Below are positions 10,457 to 18,998 of a DNA stretch of 64,000 bases, in pieces; positions within the stretch are counted from its first letter, which is position 1, and each line of letters begins with the position of its first letter. The stretch spans positions 1,798,001-1,862,000 of the forward strand of contig OZ251537.1 of assembly GCA_965243285.1 (NCBI GenBank). The letters are read 5' to 3'. A program made the position numbers and the translations under genes. This DNA is from JAHRAW01 sp965243285. GTDB taxonomy: Bacteria; Pseudomonadota; Gammaproteobacteria; Arenicellales; Poriferihabitantaceae. Below the pieces are notes generated by a model. The model saw only the letters and a program-made list of their open reading frames with translations. It did no database searches and was not told where the DNA came from.

Positions 10457-11206
10457 ATGAAAATTCTGGTGCCAGTGAAACGCGTTATCGATGCCAACAT
10501 TCGCGTGCGGGTGAAGCCCGATGAGAGCGGTGTGGAGACCCTGAATGTGAAAATGGCGATGAATCCATTTTGCGAAATCGCGGTGGAGGAAGCCTTGCGC
10601 ATAAAAGAAGCCGGCGATGCCGATGAGGTGATTTTGTTCTCCGCCGGGGCGGAAAAATCGGTGGAGACCCTTCGCGCCGGCTTGGCCATGGGCGCCGACC
10701 GCGGCATTCATGTCAACACCGAGCAGCGCTTGGAGCCGTTGGCCATCGCCAAAATGATCGCGGCGGCGGCCACCAAAGAGGGCGCCGATTTAATCATTCT
10801 CGGCAAGCAATCCATCGACGGCGATAACAACCAAACCGGGCAGATGGTGGCGGCGATTATGCGGCGACCATTGGGCAGTTATATCTCGCAGATAGAAAAA
10901 ACCGCGGACGGCTTCAGCCTCACCCGCGAAATCGACGCCGGCTTGGAGAAACTGCGCATCAAAAGCCCAGCCGTGGTCACCACCGATTTGCGCTTGAATC
11001 AGCCGCGCTACGCCTCGCTGCCGAACATTATGAAGGCGAAGAAAAAACCCATCGAGGCGCTGACGCCAGCGGATTTGGGCGTCGATGCCGCGGCACGCAC
11101 CGAAATCGTGCGGGTGGTTACGCCGCCGGCGCGCGAGGCCGGGGTGAGGGTCGGCGACGCCGCCGAGTTGGTGGATAAACTTAAAACCGAAGCCGGGGTG
11201 ATTTGA
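10457..11206 (+). CDS. etfB: Electron transfer flavoprotein beta subunit
   Basis: EtfB pairs with EtfA to form the soluble flavoprotein that takes electrons from acyl-CoA and other dehydrogenases to ETF-ubiquinone oxidoreductase. The start MKILVPVKRVIDANIRVRVK and a length of 249 residues are typical. The AMP-binding region (ADLIILGKQSIDGDNNQTGQ) and the recognition loop for dehydrogenase partners (PRYASLPNIMKAKKKP) are present. The ATG at 10457 is preferred because GGAG stands 11 bases upstream (10442-10445); a GTG at 10445 is in frame but overlaps that site. etfA follows after 93 bases on the same strand. Confidence 0.95.
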   Translation: MKILVPVKRVIDANIRVRVKPDESGVETLNVKMAMNPFCEIAVEEALRIKEAGDADEVILFSAGAEKSVETLRAGLAMGADRGIHVNTEQRLEPLAIAKMIAAAATKEGADLIILGKQSIDGDNNQTGQMVAAIMRRPLGSYISQIEKTADGFSLTREIDAGLEKLRIKSPAVVTTDLRLNQPRYASLPNIMKAKKKPIEALTPADLGVDAAARTEIVRVVTPPAREAGVRVGDAAELVDKLKTEAGVI

Positions 11207-11299
11207 AGCGGTTGATTCCGCCACACCATGCTTATGGCGACATTCCCATGGCGACCTTCGTCAAACAAATTGATTCCATATCCCACCAGGTGAACTGAC

Positions 11300-12241
11300 A
11301 TGACCACGCTGATTATCGCCGAGCACGACCACGCGCAATTGTATCCGGGCACCCTCAATACGGTGTCCGCCGCGGCCCAAATCGGCGCCGACATCCACAT
11401 TTTGGTGGCCGGCCATGGCCTCGTCGACATCGCCGCCGCGTGCGCGAACATCGCCGGCGTCGGCCGCGTGTTAGTCGCCGACCACGCCGCCTACGCGCAC
11501 GCCTCCACCGAAGATTTGGCGGCGTTATTAATCGCCGTGATGGGCCGCGAAAAATATAGCCATGTGTTGGCATCCGCTACCACTTACGGCAAGGCGTTGA
11601 TTCCCTACGCCGCCGGGCGCTGCGATTGCCAGGCGATTTCCGACATCAGCGCGGTGTTGGCGGCCGATACTTTTGTACGCCCGATTTACGCCGGCAACGC
11701 CATGGCCACGGTGAAATCCACCCAAGCGGTGAATATGCTGACCGTGCGCACCACCACCTTCGCGCCGGCCGAGGCGAGCGGCGGCAGCGCCGACATCGAG
11801 CCAATTCCAGCCGCCGAATGCAGTGCTGGGGTGCAGTTTGTCGAGCAAACTTTGAGTTCCAGCGAGCGCCCGGAATTGACCTCGGCGCGGGTGGTCATAT
11901 CCGGCGGTCGCGGCATGCAAAACGGCGAAAACTTCGCCATGCTAGAAAAATTAGCGGACCAACTCGGCGGCGCCGTCGGCGCCTCGCGCGCCGCGGTGGA
12001 TGCCGGATTCGTGCCCAACGACTATCAAGTGGGGCAAACCGGCAAGGTGGTGGCGCCGGATTTATACCTGGCGGTGGGCATCTCCGGCGCCATCCAGCAC
12101 CTCGCCGGCATGAAAGATTCCAAATGCATCGTCGCCATCAACCACGACGAAGAAGCGCCGATTTTCCAAGTCGCCGATTATTCATGGCATGAAGATTTAT
12201 TCGTCGCCGTGCCAGCGCTGCAAGCGGAATTGGAAAAATAG
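11300..12241 (+). CDS. etfA: Electron transfer flavoprotein alpha subunit
   Basis: EtfA carries the FAD of the heterodimer and docks to the membrane quinone oxidoreductase. It has the family length (313 residues). The C-terminal FAD domain is clear: ARVVISGGRGMQNGENF, then GGAVGASRAAVDAGF, QVGQTGKVVAPDLYLAVGIS and GAIQHLAGMKDSKCIVAIN. The ATG at 11300 follows AGGTGA (11288-11293) at a good distance. It is surely co-transcribed with etfB. The acyl-CoA dehydrogenase partners lie outside the window; the CoA transferase at 17625 and the BKACE enzyme at 61298 would fit a CoA-thioester catabolic lifestyle (inference). Confidence 0.95.
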   Translation: MTTLIIAEHDHAQLYPGTLNTVSAAAQIGADIHILVAGHGLVDIAAACANIAGVGRVLVADHAAYAHASTEDLAALLIAVMGREKYSHVLASATTYGKALIPYAAGRCDCQAISDISAVLAADTFVRPIYAGNAMATVKSTQAVNMLTVRTTTFAPAEASGGSADIEPIPAAECSAGVQFVEQTLSSSERPELTSARVVISGGRGMQNGENFAMLEKLADQLGGAVGASRAAVDAGFVPNDYQVGQTGKVVAPDLYLAVGISGAIQHLAGMKDSKCIVAINHDEEAPIFQVADYSWHEDLFVAVPALQAELEK

Positions 12242-12417
12242 GCGGAGTAGGGCGATTCCATGGCCGGCGGTGGCGGCGGTGGAATTGGTCAGCGCGGATA
12301 AAAACCGCCCAGTTGCCAAACCGCCGAGCCGGCATGCCCATTAACATGTATGCGCCAGATGGTGGCGGCGTGATGGGCGCGATGGTCAAAATAAAAACTC
12401 GGCGCGCGGCCTAGCCC
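12242..12417. other. Short spacer with a word shared with 19124-19153
   Basis: The 176-base gap between etfA and the epoxide hydrolase has no gene. It contains CATTAACATGTATGCG and then CAGATGGTGG around 12337-12365, closely resembling CATTAACATGTAAGCG and GATGCGGTGG at 19124-19153. This looks like a small dispersed repeat of unknown role. Confidence 0.4.
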
Positions 12418-13578
12418 ATGTCTGCCAGCGGCGCCATCCGCCCCTTTCGCATCGAGGTGCCGGGGCGCACGCTGCAACGGATTCGCCAGCGGGTGGTGGA
12501 TTATCGGTGGCATGAAATGCCCGCCGACGGCGGCTGGGAATACGGCGCCAACCTCGATTACATGCGCGAATTTTGCGCCTATTGGGTGCATGAATTCGAT
12601 TGGCGGCGGCATGAAAGGGAACTCAATGCGTTTTCCCACGGCCTGGCCGAGGTGGATGGAATCGACTTGCACTTCATCCGCGAGCCCGGCAGCGGGCCGG
12701 CGCCCATGCCGTTGCTCATCTGCCACGGCTGGCCCGGCTCGGTGCTCGAATTTCGCCATATCATCGAGCCCTTAGCGCACCCCGAGCGTTTCGGCGGCGA
12801 TGCGTGCGACGCCTTCGATGTGATCGCGCCCTCCTTGCCGGGTTTCGGTTTTTCGGGCAAACCGCCGCGCCCCTACGGCCCGCGAAAAATGGCGGCCTTA
12901 TTCAACGCGCTGATGACCGAGACGTTGGGCTACCGCGATTACCTCGCCCAGGGCGGCGATTGGGGCGGCGCGATTTCCTCGTGGTTGGGCTTCGAGCACA
13001 CCGCCTGTCGCGCCATCCATATCAACATTATGACCATGCGCACCGCAGCGCCGCCGGTTGGCGAGGCGGAAATGGCCTGGGCAGCGGAATTCGAGCGCGC
13101 GCAATTGATGGAGGACGGCTATCGCACCCAGCAAGCCACCAAGCCGCAAACTTTGAGTTACGCCATGCACGACAGCCCGGTGGGGGTGGCGGCATGGTTC
13201 ATCGAGAAGTTCAAATCGTGGTCGGACACCGGCGGCGCCGGCGACAGCATGGAAACCGCGCATAGCAAAGACGCGCTGCTCGCCAACCTCATGGTTTATC
13301 TGGTCACCGACACCGTCAACACCGCGTCGTGGATTTATTACGGGCGGCGCGAGGAAGGCGGGCGGGTGTTATCCGCCGACGGGCGGCGCGTCGAGGTGCC
13401 TACCGCCGCGGCATTATTCCCGCGCGAGATGTTGGCGTGGCCGCCGCGATCTTATGTCGAGCGCGTGTATAACTTGGCGCGATGGACGAAAATGCCGCGC
13501 GGCGGACACTTCGCGGCCATGGAACAGCCGGAGTTGTTGATGGCGGATATTCGCGCCTTCGCCCGTACTTTGCGTTAG
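12418..13578 (+). CDS. Epoxide hydrolase with EHN domain (alpha/beta fold)
   Basis: This enzyme opens epoxides to diols and belongs to the juvenile-hormone/microsomal epoxide hydrolase type. Residues 9-70 are the epoxide hydrolase N-terminal (EHN) domain (FRIEVPGRTLQRIRQRVVDY, then WRRHERELNAF). The alpha/beta hydrolase core follows with the oxyanion motif HGWPGS at 103-108, APSLPGFGFSG, and the nucleophile elbow GGDWGG with Asp181. The catalytic histidine lies in RGGHFAAMEQPE near the C-terminus. At 386 residues it has the normal bacterial length. No membrane anchor is seen, so it is probably cytosolic. Its substrate cannot be told from sequence. It follows etfA on the same strand after 176 bases and converges with the alcohol dehydrogenase gene. 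Confidence 0.88.
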   Translation: MSASGAIRPFRIEVPGRTLQRIRQRVVDYRWHEMPADGGWEYGANLDYMREFCAYWVHEFDWRRHERELNAFSHGLAEVDGIDLHFIREPGSGPAPMPLLICHGWPGSVLEFRHIIEPLAHPERFGGDACDAFDVIAPSLPGFGFSGKPPRPYGPRKMAALFNALMTETLGYRDYLAQGGDWGGAISSWLGFEHTACRAIHINIMTMRTAAPPVGEAEMAWAAEFERAQLMEDGYRTQQATKPQTLSYAMHDSPVGVAAWFIEKFKSWSDTGGAGDSMETAHSKDALLANLMVYLVTDTVNTASWIYYGRREEGGRVLSADGRRVEVPTAAALFPREMLAWPPRSYVERVYNLARWTKMPRGGHFAAMEQPELLMADIRAFARTLR

Positions 13579-13658
13579 GTCGGGGCGGTGGAATGCGGCG
13601 GATGGGCGGCGCGCTCTCGCTATTTCATCCATCCGCCGGCGATAAATCCACCGATTCC

Positions 13659-14735
13659 TTAGTCGAAAACAATCACATTACGCAACACTTTATCTTGCCG
13701 CACTTGGTCGATGGCGTGGTTGATTTGCTCGATGGGGTAGCGATTGGAGATTAATTCGTCCAGTTTCAGGCGGCCGTTTTGATACAGCGCAATGAGTTTG
13801 GGGATGTCGACGCGCAGGCGGGTCGAGCCCATTTTGCTGGTGAGGATGCGCTGCTCGGTATCGGCCAACGCGGTGGCATCGAAGCGCGCCACATCGCCGC
13901 TCGCTGGCATACCGACGATGGTCAAGGTGCCGGCCGGGGCCAACAATTCCAGCCCCTGTTCGATGGCTTTGGGGTTGCCGGCGGCGGTGAATACATAATC
14001 CAGCCCGCGCCCGGCGGTGATTTCATCCACCTGCGCGCGCGCCTCGGCGGCTAAGGCGGCGTGGCTGGCGCCGAAGCGCAACGCGGTGGCTAGTTTGCTC
14101 GCCACCACATCCACCGCCAGCAGCGGATACGCGCCGCAGTGCGCCGCCCCTTGCACCGCATTCAGCCCGACGCCGCCGCAGCCGATCACGCCGGCGCTGG
14201 CGGTGGCTGGCATGCGCGCCGTATTGACCACCGCCCCGAAGCCGGTAATCACCCCGCAAGACAACAGCGAGGCGACATCAAACGGCAAACTGGCGGGGAT
14301 TTCCACCACCTGGGATTGCTCCACCACCGCGTATTCGGCGAACGCCCCGGTGCGCAACCCGGAGCGAATTTTTACGCCATCGGCATTGCGCAAACGCGGC
14401 TCGCGGTCCACCGCGAACGGAGTTTGGCAAATATTCGCCCGCCCGCTTTCGCAACTGCAGCAATGCCCGCACGAGCGCAACAAGGTGACCAGCACGCGGC
14501 TACCGGCGGCGATACCACGCACGCCGCCGCCGACCTCGACCACCGTGCCGGCCGCCTCATGCCCAAACACCTGCGGCGGTCGCCCGCCCCAACCGCCATC
14601 GGCGTAGATGATGTCGGAATGGCAAATCGCGCAAGCGGCGATTTTCACCTGCACCTCGCCCGCTTGCGGCGGCGCGATGTCGATGTCATCGACCACCAAT
14701 GGCTTGCCGAATTCATAACAGACTGCTGCTTTCAT
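13659..14735 (-). CDS. Zinc-dependent alcohol dehydrogenase
   Basis: This is a medium-chain NAD(P)-dependent dehydrogenase of 358 residues that interconverts alcohols and aldehydes or ketones. Catalytic zinc ligands are visible as Cys38 (ICHSD) and His59-Glu60 (FGHEAAG). The structural zinc cysteines are in CGHCCSCESGRANIC near residue 95. The Rossmann motif GCGGVGLNAVQGA and Asp of AVDVVASKL follow. The class III/arylalcohol-like layout (IICHSD region, four-cysteine lobe, HAIDQV near the end) fits a broad group including formaldehyde- and aryl-alcohol-type enzymes; the exact substrate is open. AGGA on the minus strand about nine bases before the ATG supports the start. It converges with the epoxide hydrolase gene. 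Confidence 0.88.
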   Translation of the reverse strand: MKAAVCYEFGKPLVVDDIDIAPPQAGEVQVKIAACAICHSDIIYADGGWGGRPPQVFGHEAAGTVVEVGGGVRGIAAGSRVLVTLLRSCGHCCSCESGRANICQTPFAVDREPRLRNADGVKIRSGLRTGAFAEYAVVEQSQVVEIPASLPFDVASLLSCGVITGFGAVVNTARMPATASAGVIGCGGVGLNAVQGAAHCGAYPLLAVDVVASKLATALRFGASHAALAAEARAQVDEITAGRGLDYVFTAAGNPKAIEQGLELLAPAGTLTIVGMPASGDVARFDATALADTEQRILTSKMGSTRLRVDIPKLIALYQNGRLKLDELISNRYPIEQINHAIDQVRQDKVLRNVIVFD

Positions 14736-14918
14736 GGGGGATTCCTAAATGATGTTGAGGTGGATGTGGGTTGAGTTTAATGGTAGCGGTATATGGCGGT
14801 AATATTTTCAGCCATGATGCGCGGCGCAGTACAAAATCTGATAGTAAAATAGCAGTCGCTGCGATGGCATTACCATGACAACAGCGCCGACGGCGAGCAA
14901 TAACTGGAGAAATGCCCG

Positions 14919-16271
14919 ATGACTAATTTACATGAATTCATCATGAAAGATGTGCGTTGCTTCGCCGGCGAGCATCGTGCCAATATTCGCCCCATCACCT
15001 TGTTGATCGGCGAAAACAGCACCGGCAAAACCTCTTTTTTGGGGGGGTATCGAGCGTTGAACAGGGCGACGAATCACGAGAATAGGATACCCAGATGGTT
15101 TGACGAATTTGATTTTAATGTAGAGCCTTTTCATATGGGGGCATTTAGGGATATTGTGTATTCGAGGATGGGTCCGCAAGGCAGGATAGATGAATTTACG
15201 CTGGGTTTTTCGGCTGGGTCTGGAGATAAAAAATACGATGCAGTGATGAATTTCATCGAAAGTTGGTCAGAGCCGAAATTGTCGTCAGTGAAATTTAATT
15301 TTTCGAAAAAATCCTTTCTTAATATAAAAATAGTCGGTGATGATAATGTAACTATTAGTTTTCCAGGTCACAACATAAGGAACTTAAAGATAAGGACCTT
15401 AAAGAAAGTTGGTGCTGTTTTAATTTTGGGACTTTCAGTTGATAAAAAACATGCTGAATGGTTAGGTATTGAAAAAAAAGAGGCTGCAGCGCTGGTGGCA
15501 TTTATAAAAAAAGAAATCGGCTCATTGGGAATCCCATCTGATTTTTTCATGGGAAGCCGTTCATTTATGTACCCCGATAGGAGGCGGGAAAGATCGTTCG
15601 CGCCGGTGCGCTCCAAAGCAAAACGCACCTATGATCCGGGTAGCAGAGTGCCCACGGCGACGGGCGAGCATATTCCCACATTGATGGCGCGCTTGAAGCG
15701 CAGCAAAGATGAGAGGTGGAAAATGTTGCACGAGGGTTTGGTGAAATTTGGTCGCCAATCCGGTTTGTTTGCCGATATTAAAGTCAAGGTACTTGGGCAA
15801 GATACAATCGACCCCTTTCAACTGTATGTAAAGGTGCGCAGCGGGGCGGCATTCTCCAACATCGTGGATGTGGGCTATGGCGTCAATCAAGTATTGCCCA
15901 TTTTGGTTGAAGTGTTGTACGCCGAGCCCACCACCTTTATTTTGCAGCAGCCGGAAGTGCACCTGCACCCGCGCGGGCAAGCGGAATTGGCAACCTTGCT
16001 GGCAAAATCCGTGCGCCATAAAGAACATTCTTTTTTGATTGAAACCCAAAGCGAGCAGATCATCGGGCGCATGAGAATGGCGGTGCGCGACAAGATTATC
16101 AGCGCCGAAGAGTTGTCTATTTTGTACTTCGCGCCGGCCAAAAAAGGCGGCGGGGTTAAGATTCACAACATGCATGTGGATGAGATGGGAAACTTAAAGA
16201 ATATTCCGTCCGGATACCGCGATTTTTTCATGCAGGAAACGCATAGATTGTTAGGTTTTGATCTGGATTGA
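14919..16271 (+). CDS. AAA ATPase with DUF3696-like C-terminus (OLD/RecF-like)
   Basis: This 450-residue protein is an SMC/OLD-type ATPase. The start LHEFIMKDVRCFAGEHRANI is followed by Walker A GENSTGKTS at residues 31-39. The C-terminal half has VGYGVNQVLPILVEVLYAEP, the Walker B-like FILQQPEVHLHP, and FLIETQSEQIIGRMR. The end (VDEMGNLKNIPSGYRDFFMQ) resembles the DUF3696 tail found on such ATPases. GGAG at 14906-14909 supports the ATG. The PIN-domain gene begins four bases after its stop or, from an upstream ATG, overlaps it. The ATPase gene is visibly AT-richer than its neighbours, especially in 15050-15600. Two-gene ATPase plus nuclease units of this sort often act in phage defence; that role is inferred here. 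Confidence 0.8.
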   Translation: MTNLHEFIMKDVRCFAGEHRANIRPITLLIGENSTGKTSFLGGYRALNRATNHENRIPRWFDEFDFNVEPFHMGAFRDIVYSRMGPQGRIDEFTLGFSAGSGDKKYDAVMNFIESWSEPKLSSVKFNFSKKSFLNIKIVGDDNVTISFPGHNIRNLKIRTLKKVGAVLILGLSVDKKHAEWLGIEKKEAAALVAFIKKEIGSLGIPSDFFMGSRSFMYPDRRRERSFAPVRSKAKRTYDPGSRVPTATGEHIPTLMARLKRSKDERWKMLHEGLVKFGRQSGLFADIKVKVLGQDTIDPFQLYVKVRSGAAFSNIVDVGYGVNQVLPILVEVLYAEPTTFILQQPEVHLHPRGQAELATLLAKSVRHKEHSFLIETQSEQIIGRMRMAVRDKIISAEELSILYFAPAKKGGGVKIHNMHVDEMGNLKNIPSGYRDFFMQETHRLLGFDLD

Positions 16272-16275
16272 AATC

Positions 16276-16710
16276 ATGTGCATCATCGTAGACACCAATA
16301 AAATAGTTAATTTTTTTAAATCTCCGCAAGGGCAAGATAACGCGCCCATACATCGTTGGATTAATGAAAAAGGCGGTGTATTGGTTTATTCAAAAGGCGG
16401 CAAATTAGGTAAGGAATTTAATGATGTTATGCTTCTGCTTGATGAGTATTATCAAGTCGGAAAAACCACGATGGTATCTTTGGAAAAAATTGAATCACAG
16501 GAAGTGATTTTAAATAAAGCCGCTGAACATAAATCCGATGATGCGCACATACTTGCCCTGGCAAAAGTCAGCGGCGCCCGCCTGCTGTACACCGAAGATA
16601 AAGTGCTGATGGATGATTTTAGGAACAAGAAAATTATCGACTCACCTCGCGGGAAAATATATTCCGGAGTCGGCAATAAAAGCTTATTAAAAGCAGGCCT
16701 ATGCAAATAG
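16276..16710 (+). CDS. PIN-domain nuclease, partner of the AAA ATPase
   Basis: This 144-residue protein reads as a PIN-like ribonuclease. The first strand holds CIIVDTNKI with Asp6. An acidic residue follows in KLGKEF, then SDDAHILALAKVSGARLLYT with Asp88/Asp89 and TEDKVLMDDF with Glu107/Asp108. These are the positions where PIN domains bind metal. I prefer the ATG at 16276; an ATG at 16258 is also in frame and would overlap the ATPase gene by 14 bases. The tight coupling suggests the ATPase controls the nuclease, as in toxin-like or abortive-infection units (inference). No cognate antitoxin of a VapBC kind is present upstream. Confidence 0.75.
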   Translation: MCIIVDTNKIVNFFKSPQGQDNAPIHRWINEKGGVLVYSKGGKLGKEFNDVMLLLDEYYQVGKTTMVSLEKIESQEVILNKAAEHKSDDAHILALAKVSGARLLYTEDKVLMDDFRNKKIIDSPRGKIYSGVGNKSLLKAGLCK

Positions 16711-16756
16711 CCATAAGATTTGTTATGGTTTTATCAACATTAATTATGGAACGAAA

Positions 16757-16957
16757 ATGACTGCAGGATTGATAGGTTATCTTGTCGTATGCGCGATTTT
16801 TATGGGCATATTGATCACCTCTATGGTCTGCAAAAACCCCGATAAATGGTTTAGCCACCATGTCCTAAGTGGACCATCGCAATCACGGCCGCTGCGACCT
16901 CGACGAAAACGCCTACTAATGGGGTTTATATACCCAAATCTGCATGGTTATGTTTGA
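16757..16957 (+). CDS. Possible small membrane protein, 3' end overlaps repeat element
   Basis: A 66-codon frame starts with ATG after GGAACGAAA and has one strong hydrophobic segment (LIGYLVVCAIFMGILITS). The last 12 codons lie inside the terminal motif of the spacer element that begins at 16921, so an originally different C-terminus may have been replaced by insertion of that element. No family is recognised. It may not be a gene. Confidence 0.3.
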   Translation: MTAGLIGYLVVCAIFMGILITSMVCKNPDKWFSHHVLSGPSQSRPLRPRRKRLLMGFIYPNLHGYV

Positions 16958-17586
16958 TTTTTGTTTTTGATTTCCGTTTTGCTTTTGGCTTTGGCTTTTC
17001 GCTTTAGCTGTTGGGCTTTTTCTTACTCCCAGCTGGGCGGGGAGTCAAAGCAGAGCCGCGCCGACAGGCGTGGGCTGCTTCGGCGGGTAGCCCAAACTGG
17101 CGTCTTTTAGCCAGTTTGGGTGGGGAGGGGTTGTTGTTGCTGTTGCTTTTAGTCTTCACTCCCCCCCCCCCCCCCCCCCCCCCGCTGTTGCTTTTTGGAG
17201 GGGGAGTCAAATCAGGCAGATTTATCGCCTGATTTGGTGGGAGGTTGCTTTGATATTGATTTTTCTGTTGATGCTGATGCTATCTCTTAACTCTCTTTTG
17301 TGGCTGATGGGGTGAAATTTAAAGGCAAAAGCAAAAGCAAAAGCAAAAGCCAAAAGTCAAAAGCCAAAAGTCAAAAGCAAAAGCAAAAGCCAACAGCAAC
17401 AGCAACAGCAACAGCCAGATCAAACCCCCCCACCAAAACTGGCTAAAAGACGCCAGTTTTGACTCCCCCTCATGATGAAGCGGGGGGAGTGAAGATTAAA
17501 AGCCAAAATCAAACGCAGCCCCTCTAAATCAGTCGGTGACCTCAAAAAACCGCCAATCGAACTGTAGATTTAGATATATAAATTCC
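16921..17586. repeat. Complete composite spacer element with terminal inverted repeats
   Basis: This is the clearest full-length copy. The left end, 16921-16944, begins GGGGTTTATATACCCAAATC. The right end, 17563-17586, reverse-complemented, begins GGAATTTATATATCTAAATC. The 24-base ends agree at 19 positions and all five differences are transitions. Inside are a T-rich arm (to about 17290), a centre with CTGATGGGGTGAAATTTAAA, and an A-rich arm. Cassettes are at 17030-17138 (AAAGCAG version joined to a CCCAAACTGGCG stem), 17155-17246 (AAATCAGGC version) and 17426-17491 (reversed AAAACTGGC version). No gene is seen inside. Confidence 0.8.
17161..17183 (+). repeat. Homopolymer of 23 cytosines
   Basis: An unbroken C23 run forms the 5' side of a cassette stem; in other cassettes the same place holds five to twelve Cs. 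It is not inside a gene. It may be slippage-prone DNA or a length error of the assembly. Confidence 0.9.
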
Positions 17587-17624
17587 GTGCCAAGCATCCG
17601 CCGCCCGATTAAATATCCGCCATT

Positions 17625-18998
17625 GTGATAAAAAACGCGGACACGAACACCGCCGGCCCCCTGGCCGATATTTTGGTGCTCGATTTAACCCGCGTGTTAG
17701 CCGGGCCCTACGCGACCATGGTGCTGGCCGATTTGGGCGCCCGGGTGATTAAAGTCGAGCCGCCTGGGGGCGATGATGCGCGGCATTTTGGGCCCTTCGT
17801 CGGCGGCGAATCGGCCTATTTTGCATCCCTCAATCGCGGCAAGCAGAGCATCGCGCTGGATTTGAAAGCGGCCGCCGACCGCGCCATTTTCGCGCAACTG
17901 GCGGCCAAAGCCGATGTGCTGGTGGAAAATTATCGCCCCGGCGCCATGGAAAAATTGGGCTATAGCGCCGCCGCCCTGCAGGCCATAAACCCGCGCCTGA
18001 TTTACGCTGCCATCTCCGGCTTCGGGCAAACCGGCCCCTATCGAGATTTGCCGGCCTATGATTTAATCGCCCAGGCCTTAGGCGGCATGATGCGCATCAC
18101 CGGCCACCCCGGCCAGCCGCCGGTGCGCGTCGGCGCTTCCATCGGCGACATCACCGCCGGGCTGTTCGGCTTGAGCGGCATTTTGGCCGCCTTGCACGAG
18201 CGCCGCAGCAGCGGCCAAGGGCGGGTGGTGGATGTGGGCATGCTCGACTGCCAAGTGGCGATTTTGGAGAACGCCATCGCCCGCCAACTCGCCGCCACGC
18301 CACACACCCCGCCGCCGGCGCCGCTCGGCATGCGCCATCCCTCGATCACCCCATTCGATGGCTTTCGCGCCGCCGACGATTATGTCGTTATCGCCGCCGG
18401 CAACGATGCCTTGTTCGCCAAATTATGCGCCGCGTTAGCCAACCCGGCCCTCGCGCAGCGCGCCGAATTCGCCAGCAACGCGCGCCGCACCGAGCATCAC
18501 GCGGCGCTCAAAACCGCCCTCGAAACCGCCTTATCGAGCCGCCCGGTGGCCGACTGGCTGCCCATTTTGCAAGCCGCCGGCGTGCCGTGCGCGGCCATCC
18601 ACAGCATAGAGCAAGTGGTGCGCGACCCGCACATTCAGGCGCGCAACATGATTATCCATGCGGTGGATGCAGGCGATTCTGCGGTGGATTCGGGTGATTC
18701 TTCGCTAGATGCGCGCGATTCTTCGGTGGATTCCGTGAATTCGGCAGATTCTGTGGATTCCGCCGACTCCGCCGACTCCGCCGACTCCGCCGACTCCGCC
18801 GATGCTGCCACCGATGCCACCGCCGCCGCTGATTCCGCCGACTCCGCCATCCCCATCCGCATGGCGGGCAACCCGATAAAAATATCCGGCTTCGCCGACC
18901 CTACCACCCGCCCGGCGGCGCCAAAATTGGACGCCGACCGCGCCAAAATCTTAGTCCACCTGGGGATTAATCCGCCACCGTCGCCGCGCCCGAAGTGA
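17625..18998 (+). CDS. Class III CoA transferase (CaiB/BaiF) with acidic-serine insertion
   Basis: Family III CoA transferases move CoA between acyl groups through an aspartyl-CoA intermediate. The conserved course is clear: ILVLDLTRVLAGPYATMVLA, GARVIKVEPPGGDDAR, FASLNRGKQSIALDLK, the VLVENYRPGAMEKLG block, then YDLIAQALGG and SIGDITAGLFGLSGILAALH. The aspartate of DVGMLDCQVAIL or of YDLIAQA is the usual nucleophile region. The protein is 457 residues where about 400 is normal. The excess is a run of Asp-Ser-Ala repeats at 18661-18850 between MIIHAVDA and IPIRMAGNPIKISG, which are contiguous in relatives. The start is GTG at 17625 without a clear Shine-Dalgarno sequence, 39 bases after the terminus of the spacer element. 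The substrate is unknown. Confidence 0.88.
   Translation: MIKNADTNTAGPLADILVLDLTRVLAGPYATMVLADLGARVIKVEPPGGDDARHFGPFVGGESAYFASLNRGKQSIALDLKAAADRAIFAQLAAKADVLVENYRPGAMEKLGYSAAALQAINPRLIYAAISGFGQTGPYRDLPAYDLIAQALGGMMRITGHPGQPPVRVGASIGDITAGLFGLSGILAALHERRSSGQGRVVDVGMLDCQVAILENAIARQLAATPHTPPPAPLGMRHPSITPFDGFRAADDYVVIAAGNDALFAKLCAALANPALAQRAEFASNARRTEHHAALKTALETALSSRPVADWLPILQAAGVPCAAIHSIEQVVRDPHIQARNMIIHAVDAGDSAVDSGDSSLDARDSSVDSVNSADSVDSADSADSADSADSADAATDATAAADSADSAIPIRMAGNPIKISGFADPTTRPAAPKLDADRAKILVHLGINPPPSPRPK
18661..18850 (+). repeat. In-frame GATTC-unit repeat in the CoA transferase gene
   Basis: About 63 codons consist of GATTCT/GATTCG/GACTCC units with GCG or GCC between them; the middle is a perfect (GACTCCGCC)n run. 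They encode Asp-Ser-Ala/Val repeats. The stretch keeps the frame and sits near the C-terminal part of the enzyme. Confidence 0.9.

Noticed and set aside
14919..16710. PARIS assignment of the ATPase-nuclease pair
   Set aside because: The second gene shows PIN motifs and not the Toprim-type AriB protein.
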